A stretch of DNA of 57,685 nt from Methyloversatilis sp. (lineage in GTDB: Bacteria > Pseudomonadota > Gammaproteobacteria > Burkholderiales > Rhodocyclaceae), in NCBI RefSeq assembly GCF_030696805.1, contig NZ_JAUYRO010000042.1, forward strand, positions 1 through 57,685, in the 5' to 3' direction. Below are positions 36,415 to 47,646 of the stretch, piece by piece; within the stretch, counting starts at the first letter, position 1; each line of letters opens with the position of its first letter. The position numbers and the translations under genes were made by a program. A model generated the notes under the pieces. That model was given only the letters and a program-made list of their open reading frames with translations. It made no database searches and was not told the DNA's origin.

Positions 36415-37155
36415 TCAGCACACACCCAGCGCCTGGGCGATCTGCAGCTGCATCCGGCGCGCAGCTGCGGCCGGGTCGGACGCATTGCGGATAGGGCGCC
36501 CGACCACGAGGTAATCGGCGCCGTTGGCAAGCGCCTGCGCTACATCGACCGTACGTTTCTGGTCGTCCGACGGCCGGTTTTCGACCGGCCTGATGCCCGG
36601 CGTCACGACCAGCACGCGCGAGCCGAGTTCGGCGCGGATCGCCGGCGCTTCAAGACCCGACGACACGACACCATCGCACCCGGCTGCCAGTGCGCGCCGC
36701 GCACGCGACAGAACAAGTGCTTCGACATCACAGGCAAAGCCGAGATCATCCAGATCGCCACGATCGAGACTGGTCAGCACGGTCACAGCAAGTATCTTCA
36801 AGGCGCCTTTGTCGGCGCCAGCCGCTTCCATGATGGCCTGATTGCCATGCACCGTCGCAAAGGTCGCACCGCTGCAGGACAGCGCGCGCACTGCTGAACG
36901 CACGGTTTCGGGTACGTCGAAGAACTTCAGGTCGACGAACACCTTCTTGTCACGCTTCACCAGCCAGTCGAGCAGCTCGAAGTAGTTGCCGGTCATGAAA
37001 AGCTCCAGACCGATCTTGTAGAAGCGAACCTCGTCGCCCAACTGGTCGACGACGGCGCGCGCCTGATCGGCACTCGGTACATCCAGGGCAACGATCAGCC
37101 GGTCGGGCGGGTCGATGATGGGGCGTTCAGCGCTGGCGGGTCGGAAATCGGTCAT
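36415..37155 (-). CDS. pyrF: Orotidine 5'-phosphate decarboxylase
   Basis: A 246-residue cytoplasmic enzyme that decarboxylates OMP to UMP, the last step of pyrimidine synthesis. The N-terminal LIVALDVPSADQARAVVDQL, the catalytic DxKxxD in KVFVDLKFFDVPETV, the VHGNQAIMEAA loop and the phosphate-binding LVVTPGIRPVENRPSDDQKR with ADYLVVGRPI are all present. The start MTDFRPASAE adds a short N-terminal extension typical of the short bacterial class. It is divergent from the PilZ-like gene and 142 bp before the binding-protein gene. Confidence 0.97.
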   Translation of the reverse strand: MTDFRPASAERPIIDPPDRLIVALDVPSADQARAVVDQLGDEVRFYKIGLELFMTGNYFELLDWLVKRDKKVFVDLKFFDVPETVRSAVRALSCSGATFATVHGNQAIMEAAGADKGALKILAVTVLTSLDRGDLDDLGFACDVEALVLSRARRALAAGCDGVVSSGLEAPAIRAELGSRVLVVTPGIRPVENRPSDDQKRTVDVAQALANGADYLVVGRPIRNASDPAAAARRMQLQIAQALGVC

Positions 37156-37249
37156 GATCCAGAATGAAGTGAGGCGTATGGCCTGCGCACGAAAAGCCCG
37201 AGTTTACTAGAATCGTTCCTACCTTCTTCCGCTGCAACGATCGCTCACG

Positions 37250-38770
37250 ATGTCTTTTCCCGCTTCCGTATCGCCCGTACTCGAAGGGCTCATCCGTGAC
37301 GCGCGGACAGGACAGGGCATGAGAACGGTGCTCGACTGGCTTGCAAAGCCGGTCGATGCTCGATTCGCGGATGAAACGGCTGCGCTGTCCGCCCACCTTG
37401 ACATGCTCGACCAGGCGAACGTAGCGCAAGCGGCCCGCGTGCGCATCCTCGACATCTTCCACGACCGCGCACGAAGCTGCGCCGCCGCACTGAAGCCAGA
37501 GCTTGCGGCGAGTGCCCTGCCGGTCGAACGCGCCATGCGTGACACGGCGGAACTGCTCTGTCTGCTGCACATGCGGCTCGCTCGTGCCTATCTCGAAGCA
37601 CTCGCCGAAGGCGCTGCCCATCGACCCGCACGTACCGCAGGACATGCCATGGTGTGCGTACTCGACGCCTACGCACTCAATGTGCTCATTGCGGCCGACG
37701 ACCCGCCGGGCATGTGGGGCACCGCCAATGCGCTGTTGATGCATGCACGGGTAGTGGCTGCGCCGGTTAGCAGCCGGCCCGGTTCTGTTGACGCGGAACA
37801 GCTGTACCGGCAACTGGTCGCGCTGGCGCTGGCGCAGCCACCCAACCTTGCACCCGCCGATTTCTTCCGGGTGGCCGAGTATGTGCGCAGCTACTCGGGC
37901 GCGGTGCAGTTGCAGATACAACCACCGCACCGCGATCTGGATTCATGGTTCTGGCTCGACGACGAGATCGACCGTGGTCCCACCGCACTGCTTCGCGCAC
38001 CAGCCGACACGGAACGCATCGGGCACATTCTTTACTGCTCCTGTCAGCGGCTGGGGCAGGTACTCGGCCAGCACCTTGATCTGATCGACGAAGGTGGAAG
38101 CGCTGGCGAACTGCATCTGCCCGCCTGTCTCGAACAACTGCCGACACGCCGGCTGATGCGCATGCTTCAGTCGCGCTGGATGTCGATGCCAAGACGCCAG
38201 CAGGCGCGCCGCGAGCGTACTCAGGACGTGCGAATGTTGATCGGATTCGACGCCATATGGACACTGCTCGAGCGGCGCGATGCCTCGCCGGACTGGCAGC
38301 GCTGCAGTTCGCACTGGCTCATTCAGAACGACAGTGCAAGCGGCTTCGCATTGAGCCTGGCGAGCGGCCAGACCGGACTGGTCCGTCCGGGAACGCCGGT
38401 CATGATAAAGGGCGTCGATTCGCGAAAATGGATGATCTGCGTGGTGCGCTGGGCACGCAGCGGTCAGGCGGACCGGATGGAAATCGGTGTCGAACTGCTC
38501 AGTCACGGCGCACAGGCGGCCACCGTGATATTCGGCACCGAACGCGCATCCGGTCGCATGTCGGTCGCAGCACTGCGGCTGCCGCCGCTGACCTCGCGGC
38601 GCCCGCAGCCTGCACTGATGCTGCAGACGGGCGCCGCAGTCGGTCGCGACATCCTCATCGCACACGCCGCCGGAGAGCGCCTCCGGCTGGGCGATGCCCG
38701 GTTGTCGGACCTCACCCTGCAAACGCACGCCTTCGAACTGTTCGAACTTGAAGAACGGATGACGCCCTAG
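37250..38770 (+). CDS. Uncharacterised protein with a C-terminal PilZ-like domain
   Basis: A 506-residue soluble protein. The first about 320 residues are helical and alanine/leucine-rich with no motif I recognise. Near 320-335 lies an arginine cluster (RRQQARRERTQDVR) followed about 25 residues later by WLIQNDSASGFALSL (N360) and then PGTPVMIKGVDSRKWMICVV and MEIGVELLS. Arg-rich R-x3-R followed by (D/N)-x-S-x2-G and a beta-barrel is the PilZ pattern, so cyclic-di-GMP binding is possible but not proven. The start MSFPASVSPV has no clear Shine-Dalgarno sequence. The stop shares CTAG with the convergent yihY stop. Confidence 0.75.
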   Translation: MSFPASVSPVLEGLIRDARTGQGMRTVLDWLAKPVDARFADETAALSAHLDMLDQANVAQAARVRILDIFHDRARSCAAALKPELAASALPVERAMRDTAELLCLLHMRLARAYLEALAEGAAHRPARTAGHAMVCVLDAYALNVLIAADDPPGMWGTANALLMHARVVAAPVSSRPGSVDAEQLYRQLVALALAQPPNLAPADFFRVAEYVRSYSGAVQLQIQPPHRDLDSWFWLDDEIDRGPTALLRAPADTERIGHILYCSCQRLGQVLGQHLDLIDEGGSAGELHLPACLEQLPTRRLMRMLQSRWMSMPRRQQARRERTQDVRMLIGFDAIWTLLERRDASPDWQRCSSHWLIQNDSASGFALSLASGQTGLVRPGTPVMIKGVDSRKWMICVVRWARSGQADRMEIGVELLSHGAQAATVIFGTERASGRMSVAALRLPPLTSRRPQPALMLQTGAAVGRDILIAHAAGERLRLGDARLSDLTLQTHAFELFELEERMTP

Positions 38771-39597
38771 GGTCTGCCTGCGTGCAGTTCCGCCGTCAGG
38801 CTGGCGCCGAACAACACGATGCTCCAGAACAGATAGAGCCACAGCAGGAAAACCGGCAAGGTCGCCAGCGCGCCGTACACCAGCTCGTAGCCCGGCACAT
38901 GATCGATATAGGCGCTGAGTACCTTCTGCATCAACGACAGCAGCGCCGTGGCGACCAGCGCACCGGTCACGGCGTAGCGCAGCGATACCCGGGCGCGGGG
39001 CAGCGTGCAGTACAGCAGCAGCAGAAAACCGGCAGTGACAAGCGCGGCAGCCGCACGCAGCAGCGTGAGCTTGAGCCAGGTTGGCTCGTCGATCAGGCCA
39101 AGCGACGTGGTGACCAGATACACGCTCAGCGCGGCACCGGTGCCAAGGGCAAGCGGTGCAAGAAGCGGCAGACCGAGATAGACCAGCACAGTCTGACGCA
39201 GCTTGCGTCGCGGCGCCTGTGGCCACATCGCATTGAGCGCATGATCAGCGGTGCGCACCCACACCCATGCACTGACCAGCAACACCAGCAGATCGGCTGG
39301 CGACAGGCGACGCGCTTTTGCGACGAAGCGCATGGCGTGGCGGACCACCGATGCGCCGGTTTCATCCGGCAGCAGCGCACCGGTCAGGTAGGCGCGCAGC
39401 GGCCTGGCTACGCGCAACGCGTCGGGCAACAGATCGGCGAGTTGCTGCGCCAGCACCAGCAGCGGCACCAGCGCGAACAGCAACGCGAGTGCCAGTGCTG
39501 CGGCGGACTGGGCCGCATGGGCGTCCCGATGCCGGCGGGCTGCGGCCGCCAGTGTCCGAAAGATGCGGATGAGCGAAACCGGGAAACGGGAAGACAT
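38767..39597 (-). CDS. YihY/BrkB family membrane protein
   Basis: A 276-residue inner membrane protein with about six hydrophobic segments and the family features: an N-terminal AAQSAAALALALLFALVPLL, the loop SAWVWVRTADHALNAMWPQA and the C-terminal LPVFLLWLYLFWSIVLFGAS. Older names such as 'ribonuclease BN' were a mis-assignment, and the function of the family is not settled. The start MSSRFPVSLI was chosen; upstream in-frame codons overlap the wrbA promoter region. The stop codon TAG overlaps the stop of the converging plus-strand gene by four bases. Confidence 0.9.
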   Translation of the reverse strand: MSSRFPVSLIRIFRTLAAAARRHRDAHAAQSAAALALALLFALVPLLVLAQQLADLLPDALRVARPLRAYLTGALLPDETGASVVRHAMRFVAKARRLSPADLLVLLVSAWVWVRTADHALNAMWPQAPRRKLRQTVLVYLGLPLLAPLALGTGAALSVYLVTTSLGLIDEPTWLKLTLLRAAAALVTAGFLLLLYCTLPRARVSLRYAVTGALVATALLSLMQKVLSAYIDHVPGYELVYGALATLPVFLLWLYLFWSIVLFGASLTAELHAGRP

Positions 39598-39631
39598 GTC
39601 GTACGAAGTGGAGGGACGGGAAATTCGGTGA

Positions 39632-40291
<660 letters not shown>

Positions 40292-40292
40292 C

Positions 40293-40652
40293 ATGAGCGC
40301 ACGTCACTGGAACCTGATGGCCAGCATCAGCCTGGTCGCCCTCATCCTGCTCGGCCTCGCGTGGGAACTGTGGCTTGCTCCGCTGCGTCCGGGCGGATCC
40401 TGGCTGGTGCTGAAGATCGTGCCGCTGCTTGCCGCGCTGTTCGGCATCCTGCGCGGCAAGCGCTATACACATCAGTGGATGTCGTTGCTCAGCCTGGTTT
40501 ACCTGACGGAGGGCATCGTGCGCGCGACGTCGGACAGCGGGCTGTCGGCACAGCTGGCGGCCGTCGCAACCGTGCTGACGACGACGCTGTTTTTCGGCTG
40601 CATGTTCTATTCGAAGCTGACGGCACCGAGCCGGATGGCTGCAGCGGAATGA
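40293..40652 (+). CDS. DUF2069 membrane protein
   Basis: A 119-residue inner membrane protein with four hydrophobic segments: SISLVALILLGLAWELWLAP, LVLKIVPLLAALFGILRG, HQWMSLLSLVYLTEGIVRA and AVATVLTTTLFFGCMFYSKL. This is the DUF2069 pattern. It begins one base after the wrbA stop, an arrangement common in betaproteobacteria, so it is probably cotranscribed and perhaps functionally linked to WrbA. The function is unknown. A GC-rich hairpin follows the stop. Confidence 0.9.
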   Translation: MSARHWNLMASISLVALILLGLAWELWLAPLRPGGSWLVLKIVPLLAALFGILRGKRYTHQWMSLLSLVYLTEGIVRATSDSGLSAQLAAVATVLTTTLFFGCMFYSKLTAPSRMAAAE

Positions 40653-40654
40653 GA

Positions 40655-40680
40655 AAGGCCGGCGCCCCGGCGCCGGCCTT
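40655..40680. terminator. GC-rich hairpin between DUF2069 and leuA
   Basis: AAGGCCGGCGCC and GGCGCCGGCCTT are perfect 12-base complements around CC. It lies between convergent genes. The T-rich side (TTTCTCATT) is on the minus strand, so it best fits the end of leuA, with weaker activity on the other strand. Confidence 0.7.
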
Positions 40681-40684
40681 CTGG

Positions 40685-42229
40685 TCAGATCGGGCTTTCA
40701 CCCTGGGGGTTCAGCTTCTGACCGCCGCGCAGCTTGTTCAGCGCGTTGATGTAGGCCTTGGCCGAGGCGACGATGATATCGGTATCCGCGCCCTGACCGT
40801 TCACGATGCGCCCGCCCCTTGCCAGACGGACCGTCACCTCGCCCTGCGCGTCGGTACCGGTGGTGATCGCATTGACTGAATAGAGCAACAGCTCGGCTTT
40901 GCTCGCCGCCACCATTTCGATCGCGCGGAACGCCGCATCGACCGGGCCGCTGCCCTTCGATTCGACCGTCGCTTCGCGTCCTGCATCGATCAGCGTCACC
41001 GCAGCGTACGGCGTTTCACCGGTTTCCGAACGCACGCTCATGGCGACCAGCTTGTACAGCTCTTCTTCCGGCGTGACCGACTCGTCGCTCATCAGCGCCT
41101 GCAGATCCTCATCGAAAATCTCGTGTTTCTTGTCGGCCAACTCCTTGAAGGCGGCGAAGGCAACGTTCAACTGCTCTTCCGACTCGACCACGATACCCAG
41201 ATCATTGAGACGCGCGCGGAATGCGTTTCGCCCCGAGTGCTTGCCGAGCACCAGCTTGTTGGTGTTCCAGCCCACGTCCTCGGCGCGCATGATTTCGTAG
41301 GTTTCGCGGTGCTTGAGCACGCCGTCCTGATGGATGCCGGACTCGTGCGCGAAGGCGTTGGCACCGACCACCGCCTTGTTCGGCTGCACCGGATAGCCGG
41401 TGATGGTCGACACGAGGCGCGACGCCGGAACGATCTGCGTGGCATCGATGCGCGTCTCCAGCCCGAACACATCACGCCGGGTGCGCACCGCCATGACGAT
41501 TTCTTCAAGTGACGCGTTGCCTGCCCGCTCGCCCAGTCCGTTGATCGTGCACTCGACCTGACGTGCGCCGGCCATCACCGCGGCAAGCGAATTGGCGACC
41601 GCCATCCCGAGATCGTTGTGGCAGTGCGTCGACCAGATGACCTTGTCGGCGCCCGGCACGCGCTCGATGAGCTGCTTCATGCGCTCGGCCCATTGCGCCG
41701 GCACCGAGTAGCCGACCGTGTCGGGCACGTTGATCGTCCGGGCACCCGCCTTGATTACCTCGGTGAAGACGCGGACGAGGAAATCGATGTCGCTGCGCAC
41801 GGCGTCTTCGGCCGAGAACTCCACGTCATCGGTGTACTCGAGCGCCAAGCCGACCGACTTGATCGCCTGCGCCACGACCTGGTCGGGCGTCATGCGCAGC
41901 TTCTTCTCCATATGGATCGGGCTGGTCGCAATGAAGGTGTGGATGCGTCCGCTGGCGGCCGGCTTGATCGCCTCGCCGGCCCGGCGGATGTCGTTCTCGC
42001 TGGCACGGGCGAGCGAGCACACGGTGGATTCACGGATGGTTTCCGCCACCGCGCGCACCGACTCGAAGTCGCCGTTCGAAGCAGCTGCGAAGCCGGCTTC
42101 GATGACGTCGACACGCATGCGTTCGAGCTGACGGGCAATACGCAACTTCTCGTCACGCGTCATCGATGCGCCGGGGCTTTGTTCGCCATCGCGCAAGGTG
42201 GTGTCAAAAATGATCAATCGTTCAGACAT
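40685..42229 (-). CDS. leuA: 2-isopropylmalate synthase
   Basis: A 514-residue enzyme that condenses 2-oxoisovalerate with acetyl-CoA, the committed step to leucine. The catalytic barrel shows [18 protein letters not shown], the metal-binding [16 protein letters not shown] and [20 protein letters not shown], and [14 protein letters not shown]. The C-terminal about 130 residues form the leucine-binding LeuA_dimer regulatory domain ([20 protein letters not shown] and the GQGADTDI motif). GGAG lies upstream of MSERLIIF. A leucine-rich leader peptide ends 99 bp upstream, indicating control by leucine supply as well as feedback inhibition. Confidence 0.98.
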   Translation of the reverse strand: MSERLIIFDTTLRDGEQSPGASMTRDEKLRIARQLERMRVDVIEAGFAAASNGDFESVRAVAETIRESTVCSLARASENDIRRAGEAIKPAASGRIHTFIATSPIHMEKKLRMTPDQVVAQAIKSVGLALEYTDDVEFSAEDAVRSDIDFLVRVFTEVIKAGARTINVPDTVGYSVPAQWAERMKQLIERVPGADKVIWSTHCHNDLGMAVANSLAAVMAGARQVECTINGLGERAGNASLEEIVMAVRTRRDVFGLETRIDATQIVPASRLVSTITGYPVQPNKAVVGANAFAHESGIHQDGVLKHRETYEIMRAEDVGWNTNKLVLGKHSGRNAFRARLNDLGIVVESEEQLNVAFAAFKELADKKHEIFDEDLQALMSDESVTPEEELYKLVAMSVRSETGETPYAAVTLIDAGREATVESKGSGPVDAAFRAIEMVAASKAELLLYSVNAITTGTDAQGEVTVRLARGGRIVNGQGADTDIIVASAKAYINALNKLRGGQKLNPQGESPI

Positions 42230-42328
42230 GATTTTCTCCGGTGTCAGACTGGAATGTTCGGCGTACGGGAACGCACCGCGGTGGCGCTGGCGCACGGCGG
42301 GCAGACTTCAACAAATTGTGGGGAGGAA

Positions 42329-42415
42329 TTAGTGTGCGCGCGAGCGCAGCAGCGGCCGGGCCAGCAGCAGGCGGCGCAGCGAGAGGGAGGACGACGGAAG
42401 GCGGATCGCGTTCAT
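42329..42415 (-). CDS. leuL: Leucine-rich leader peptide upstream of leuA
   Basis: A 28-codon frame reads MNAIRLPSSSLSLRRLL followed by LARPLLRSRAH. Eight of 28 residues are leucine, including runs of three and two CTG codons. It ends 99 bases before leuA in the same direction. Such peptides cause attenuation when charged leucyl-tRNA is scarce and ribosomes stall. No T-tailed terminator is visible before leuA, so the downstream mechanism (weak hairpin, Rho or translation) is open. It has no strong Shine-Dalgarno sequence. Confidence 0.65.
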   Translation of the reverse strand: MNAIRLPSSSLSLRRLLLARPLLRSRAH

Positions 42416-42422
42416 GTACCCG

Positions 42423-42451
42423 AATATAAATGCAATTTCGCCGCCCGGCAA
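42423..42451 (-). promoter_or_regulatory. Candidate sigma-70 promoter of the leu leader
   Basis: On the minus strand TTGCCG, 17 bases, then TATATT. The predicted start (about 42416) falls almost on the leader ATG at 42415, so either the leader message is nearly leaderless or the true start differs by a few bases. Confidence 0.5.
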
Positions 42452-42466
42452 TGTCCGTTGCCCGGT

Positions 42467-43234
42467 TCAGGCCGGAGGCGGAGTCGATTTCCGGGTGAAG
42501 AATTTCGCCAGCAGCATGACGTAACCGGACAGCGCATAGGCGACAAACAGGCCGAACAGCACGATCGGCGGGTTCAACGACACCGTGACGAAGGCCAGTA
42601 CGAACCCGAAGATGACGATGAAGGGCACGCTTCGGCGCAGATTGATGTCCTTGCCGCTCCAGAATTTGACATTGCTCACCATCGTCAGTCCAGCAAACAG
42701 GGTGATTGCGAATGCCGCCCAGCGCATGTCGGGGCCGGTATAGCCATTGTCTGTCGTGACCCACACGAGACCGGCAACCAGCGCGGCTGCCGCCGGGCTG
42801 GGCAAGCCCTGGAAATATCGCTTGTCCACCGTACCGAGATTGGTATTGAAGCGCGCCAGTCGCAACGCAGCACCGGCACAGTAGATGAAGGCGGCAATCC
42901 AGCCCCATTTCCCGAGGCCGCGCATTGCCCATTCATAAGCGATCAGCGCCGGCGCGGCGCCAAAGGACACCATGTCCGACAGCGAGTCGTATTCGGCGCC
43001 GAACGCCGACTGGGTGCGCGTGAGGCGTGCCACGCGTCCGTCCAGGCCGTCAAGCACCATGGCCACGAAAATCGCGACCGCAGAATATTCGTACCGCCCG
43101 TTCATGGCCTGCACGATGGCGTAGAAGCCGGCGAACAGCGAAGCCGTCGTGAAGAGGTTGGGCAGGATATAGATGCCGCGCCTGCGTTTCAGCGGGTCGG
43201 CGGGCTTCACATATTGCGGGTCGTACTCTGACAT
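42467..43234 (-). CDS. pssA: CDP-diacylglycerol--serine O-phosphatidyltransferase
   Basis: A 255-residue integral membrane enzyme that makes phosphatidylserine, the precursor of phosphatidylethanolamine. The CDP-alcohol phosphotransferase signature is DGLDGRVARLTRTQSAFGAE then YDSLSD, i.e. DG-x2-AR-x8-G-x3-D-x3-D. Several hydrophobic segments follow. An N-terminal MSEYDPQYVKPADPLKRRRG precedes the first membrane helix. GGAGAG lies upstream of the start. It is downstream of ilvC (209 bp, with an intrinsic terminator between) and upstream of leuA, a gene order common in betaproteobacteria. Confidence 0.95.
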   Translation of the reverse strand: MSEYDPQYVKPADPLKRRRGIYILPNLFTTASLFAGFYAIVQAMNGRYEYSAVAIFVAMVLDGLDGRVARLTRTQSAFGAEYDSLSDMVSFGAAPALIAYEWAMRGLGKWGWIAAFIYCAGAALRLARFNTNLGTVDKRYFQGLPSPAAAALVAGLVWVTTDNGYTGPDMRWAAFAITLFAGLTMVSNVKFWSGKDINLRRSVPFIVIFGFVLAFVTVSLNPPIVLFGLFVAYALSGYVMLLAKFFTRKSTPPPA

Positions 43235-43384
43235 GCGCTCTCTCCGGAAAATCCTGCGCGGACAGCAGCGCGCAAGGCAGAACACTGCGTTCAGGACGAT
43301 CCGGTGAACGCCAGTGCGATCAGATCCACCATCATCAACGATCCACGTCGCAAGAGTCAGCGCGAATCAGCCGACCCCGAAATG

Positions 43385-43427
43385 CAAAAGCCCGATCTGC
43401 CCGCGCACGCGCGCAGACGGATCGGGC
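43385..43427 (-). terminator. Intrinsic terminator of the ilv operon
   Basis: On the minus strand GCCCGATC...GATCGGGC encloses an inner TCTGC/GCAGA pair and is followed by TTTTGCATTT. It lies just after the ilvC stop and separates ilvBNC from pssA. Confidence 0.85.
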
Positions 43428-43442
43428 AGCACCGATACCGGA

Positions 43443-45167
<1,725 letters not shown>

Positions 45168-45173
45168 TTACGG

Positions 45174-46883
45174 TTACAAGTCTTCCGAAGACAGAATCAT
45201 GTCGGTCAAACCCTTGCCGCCCATCACCATCGGATAGACGTTTTCGGTCTGATCGACCTGGAAGTCGAGGAACACCAGATCATTCTTGCGCTTGAACGCC
45301 TCGCGCAGGGCGCCTTCGACATCGCCCGGCTTCTCGATGCGCATGCCGACGTGCCCATAGGCTTCGGCCAGCTTCGGGAAATCCGGCAGCGAATCCATGT
45401 ACGACTCGGAATAGCGGTTGCCGTGGATGATTTCCTGCCACTGGCGAACCATGCCCAGATAGCGGTTGTTCAGGCTGCAGATCTTCAGCGGAATGCGGTA
45501 CTGCTTGCAGGTCGACAGTTCCTGGATGTTCATCTGCACCGAACCCTCACCGGTCACGACCGCGACCGGAGATCCCGGGTGGGCGAGCTGCACGCCGATA
45601 CCGTAAGGAATGCCCACGCCCATCGTGCCGAGGCCGCCGGAATTGAGCCAGCGACGCGGCTTGTCGAACTTGTAGTACTGGGCCGCCCACATCTGGTGCT
45701 GGCCTACGTCGGACGTCACGAACGCGTCGCCCTTGGTGACTTCCCACAGCTTTTCGATGACGAACTGCGGCTTGATGATTTCGTCGCTCTGCTTGTATTT
45801 CAGGCAGTCGCGGCGGCGCCATTCCTCGATCTGCTTCCACCACTCGCCAAGCGCTTCCTGATCGGGGCGGTCGGCCGAGCCGTCGAGCAGGCGAAGGATG
45901 TCGTCCAGCACGTCCGGCAGGTTGCCCACGATGGGCACATCCACCTTCACACGCTTGGAGATCGACGACGGATCGATGTCAATGTGAATGATCTTGCGGG
46001 CAATGCGGGCGAAATCCGCCGGATTGCCGATCACGCGATCGTCGAACCGGGCGCCGACGGCGATCAGCACGTCGCAGTACTGCATTGCCATGTTCGCTTC
46101 GTAGTTGCCGTGCATGCCTAGCATGCCGACGAACTGCCTGTCGGTCGCCGGATACGCGCCAAGACCCATCAGGGTATTGGTGCACGGCGCCCCAAGCGTG
46201 CGAACGAGCTTCGTCAGTTGCTCCGAACAGTCGGACAGGATGACGCCGCCGCCGGCGTAGATCATCGGCCGCTTGGCGTCGAGCAGCAGCTGTACCGCCT
46301 TCTTGATCTGCCCCTGATGCCCCTTGATGATCGGGTTGTACGACCGCATCGTGACCGATTTCGGGTACTCATACTCCGCCTTGGCGATCGTGATGTCCTT
46401 CGGGATATCGACCAGCACCGGGCCCGGGCGGCCGGTCTTGGCGATATAGAAGGCTTTCTTGATCGTGCTGGCGATGTCCTTTGCGTCCTTGACCAGGAAG
46501 TTGTGCTTCACGCAGGGGCGCGTGATACCGACCGTGTCGCACTCCTGGAAGGCGTCCTGACCGATGGCGGCCGTGGGCACCTGACCGGAAATGATCACCA
46601 TCGGGATGGAATCCATATACGCCGTGGCAATGCCGGTGATGGCATTGGTCACACCGGGACCGGACGTGACGAGCGCAACGCCCACACGATCAGTCGAGCG
46701 CGAGTAGGCATCGGCCGCGTGCAGCGCGGCCTGCTCGTGCCGGACCAGTACATGGCGTACCGCGTCCTGCTTGAAAAGCTCGTCGTAGAGGTACAGGACG
46801 GCACCGCCCGGATACCCGAACACATATTCGACCTTTTCTTCCGCAAGGCACCTGACTACAATTTCCGCTCCGGTCAATAGCAT
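45174..46883 (-). CDS. ilvB: Acetolactate synthase large subunit
   Basis: A 569-residue TPP- and FAD-dependent enzyme that forms acetolactate or acetohydroxybutyrate from pyruvate and 2-oxobutyrate. The N-terminal domain carries YVFGYPGGAVLYLYDELF and the catalytic glutamate in VRHEQAALHAADAYSR. The C-terminal TPP domain has SGGLGTMGVGIPYGIG and VTGEGSVQMNIQELSTC followed by SLNNRYLGMVRQW; the usual GDG is GEG. AGGTGG precedes MLLTGAEIVVR. The promoter at 46920-46948 gives a short leader with no attenuator peptide. It is the first gene of ilvBNC. It is also called ilvI. Confidence 0.97.
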   Translation of the reverse strand: MLLTGAEIVVRCLAEEKVEYVFGYPGGAVLYLYDELFKQDAVRHVLVRHEQAALHAADAYSRSTDRVGVALVTSGPGVTNAITGIATAYMDSIPMVIISGQVPTAAIGQDAFQECDTVGITRPCVKHNFLVKDAKDIASTIKKAFYIAKTGRPGPVLVDIPKDITIAKAEYEYPKSVTMRSYNPIIKGHQGQIKKAVQLLLDAKRPMIYAGGGVILSDCSEQLTKLVRTLGAPCTNTLMGLGAYPATDRQFVGMLGMHGNYEANMAMQYCDVLIAVGARFDDRVIGNPADFARIARKIIHIDIDPSSISKRVKVDVPIVGNLPDVLDDILRLLDGSADRPDQEALGEWWKQIEEWRRRDCLKYKQSDEIIKPQFVIEKLWEVTKGDAFVTSDVGQHQMWAAQYYKFDKPRRWLNSGGLGTMGVGIPYGIGVQLAHPGSPVAVVTGEGSVQMNIQELSTCKQYRIPLKICSLNNRYLGMVRQWQEIIHGNRYSESYMDSLPDFPKLAEAYGHVGMRIEKPGDVEGALREAFKRKNDLVFLDFQVDQTENVYPMVMGGKGLTDMILSSEDL

Positions 46884-46919
46884 TGAACCACCTGTATAAA
46901 ATTTCCGGAAAAGCGCCAG

Positions 46920-46948
46920 AGGGTAGCCTGCACCTGTTGCGTGGTCAA
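46920..46948 (-). promoter_or_regulatory. Sigma-70 promoter of ilvBNC
   Basis: On the minus strand TTGACC, a 17-base spacer and TACCCT form a good housekeeping promoter. The start near 46913 leaves about 30 bases before ilvB. Confidence 0.7.
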
Positions 46949-47079
46949 GGCATTTGTCCGCCATCTGCGCGGCAATGCGGGCTCCTCACCGCGCCCCGTC
47001 CCGCCGGGAACCAAGCCTCCATCCGACCGATCCAGAATACGCTGATCGTTCGGCGCAGACACCCCGAGAAGGAATCAAT

Positions 47080-47646
47080 CTGGCTTCCAGAGAAGAACTG
47101 TCGAGCTTTCTCGCCGCCGTAGAACGTCGTGCCTTCAAACAGGCTGTCTTCGCGTTGCGCAATGACGAATCCGCGCTCGATGCCGTGCAGGACGCCATGC
47201 TAAAGCTGGCGGAAAAGTACAGTGACCGGCCAGCCGGCGAGTTTCCGATGCTGTTCCAGCGCATCCTGCAGAACGTCATCCGTGACGCATTCCGGCGACG
47301 CAAGGTGCGTTCGACCTGGACAACGCTGCTGTCGGCCTTTTCCGGCGCGGATGACGATGATGATTACGATCTGCTCGACACCATGGTGGTCGACGACCCG
47401 TCATCGCTCGGCCGCAGCCCGGAGCAGAACGTCGGGCAGGCAGAAGTGATGGCGCTGATCGAGCGGGAGATTGCCCGGCTTCCGGGCCGTCAACGAGAGG
47501 CGTTTCTGATGCGTTACTGGGAAGAAATGGATATTTCCGAAACTGCGGCGGTCATGGGCTGCTCCGAGGGCAGTGTGAAGACGCACTGCTCGCGCGCCAC
47601 GCATTCGCTGGCCGCCGCCCTGAAGCTGCGCGGCGTCAAACTATGA
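47080..47646 (+). CDS. RNA polymerase sigma factor, ECF-like
   Basis: A sigma-70 family protein of about 188 residues. Region 2 is visible in ALDAVQDAMLKLAEKYSDRP and FPMLFQRILQNVIRDAFRRR. An acidic linker (DDDDDYDLLD) follows. Region 4 is REIARLPGRQREAFLMRYWE with DISETAAVMGCSEGSVKTHC. Region 3 is absent, as in ECF factors. The start is probably the CTG giving MASREELSSFL, six bases after AGAAGGA; there is no ATG or GTG nearby and the only other option is a TTG 126 bases upstream. The stop overlaps the DUF3619 start (ATGA). It is divergent from ilvB. Confidence 0.85.
   Translation: MASREELSSFLAAVERRAFKQAVFALRNDESALDAVQDAMLKLAEKYSDRPAGEFPMLFQRILQNVIRDAFRRRKVRSTWTTLLSAFSGADDDDDYDLLDTMVVDDPSSLGRSPEQNVGQAEVMALIEREIARLPGRQREAFLMRYWEEMDISETAAVMGCSEGSVKTHCSRATHSLAAALKLRGVKL

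Noticed and set aside
41618-43231. Long plus-strand frame opposite leuA and pssA
   Set aside because: It spans two real genes and their intergenic leader, with no protein features.
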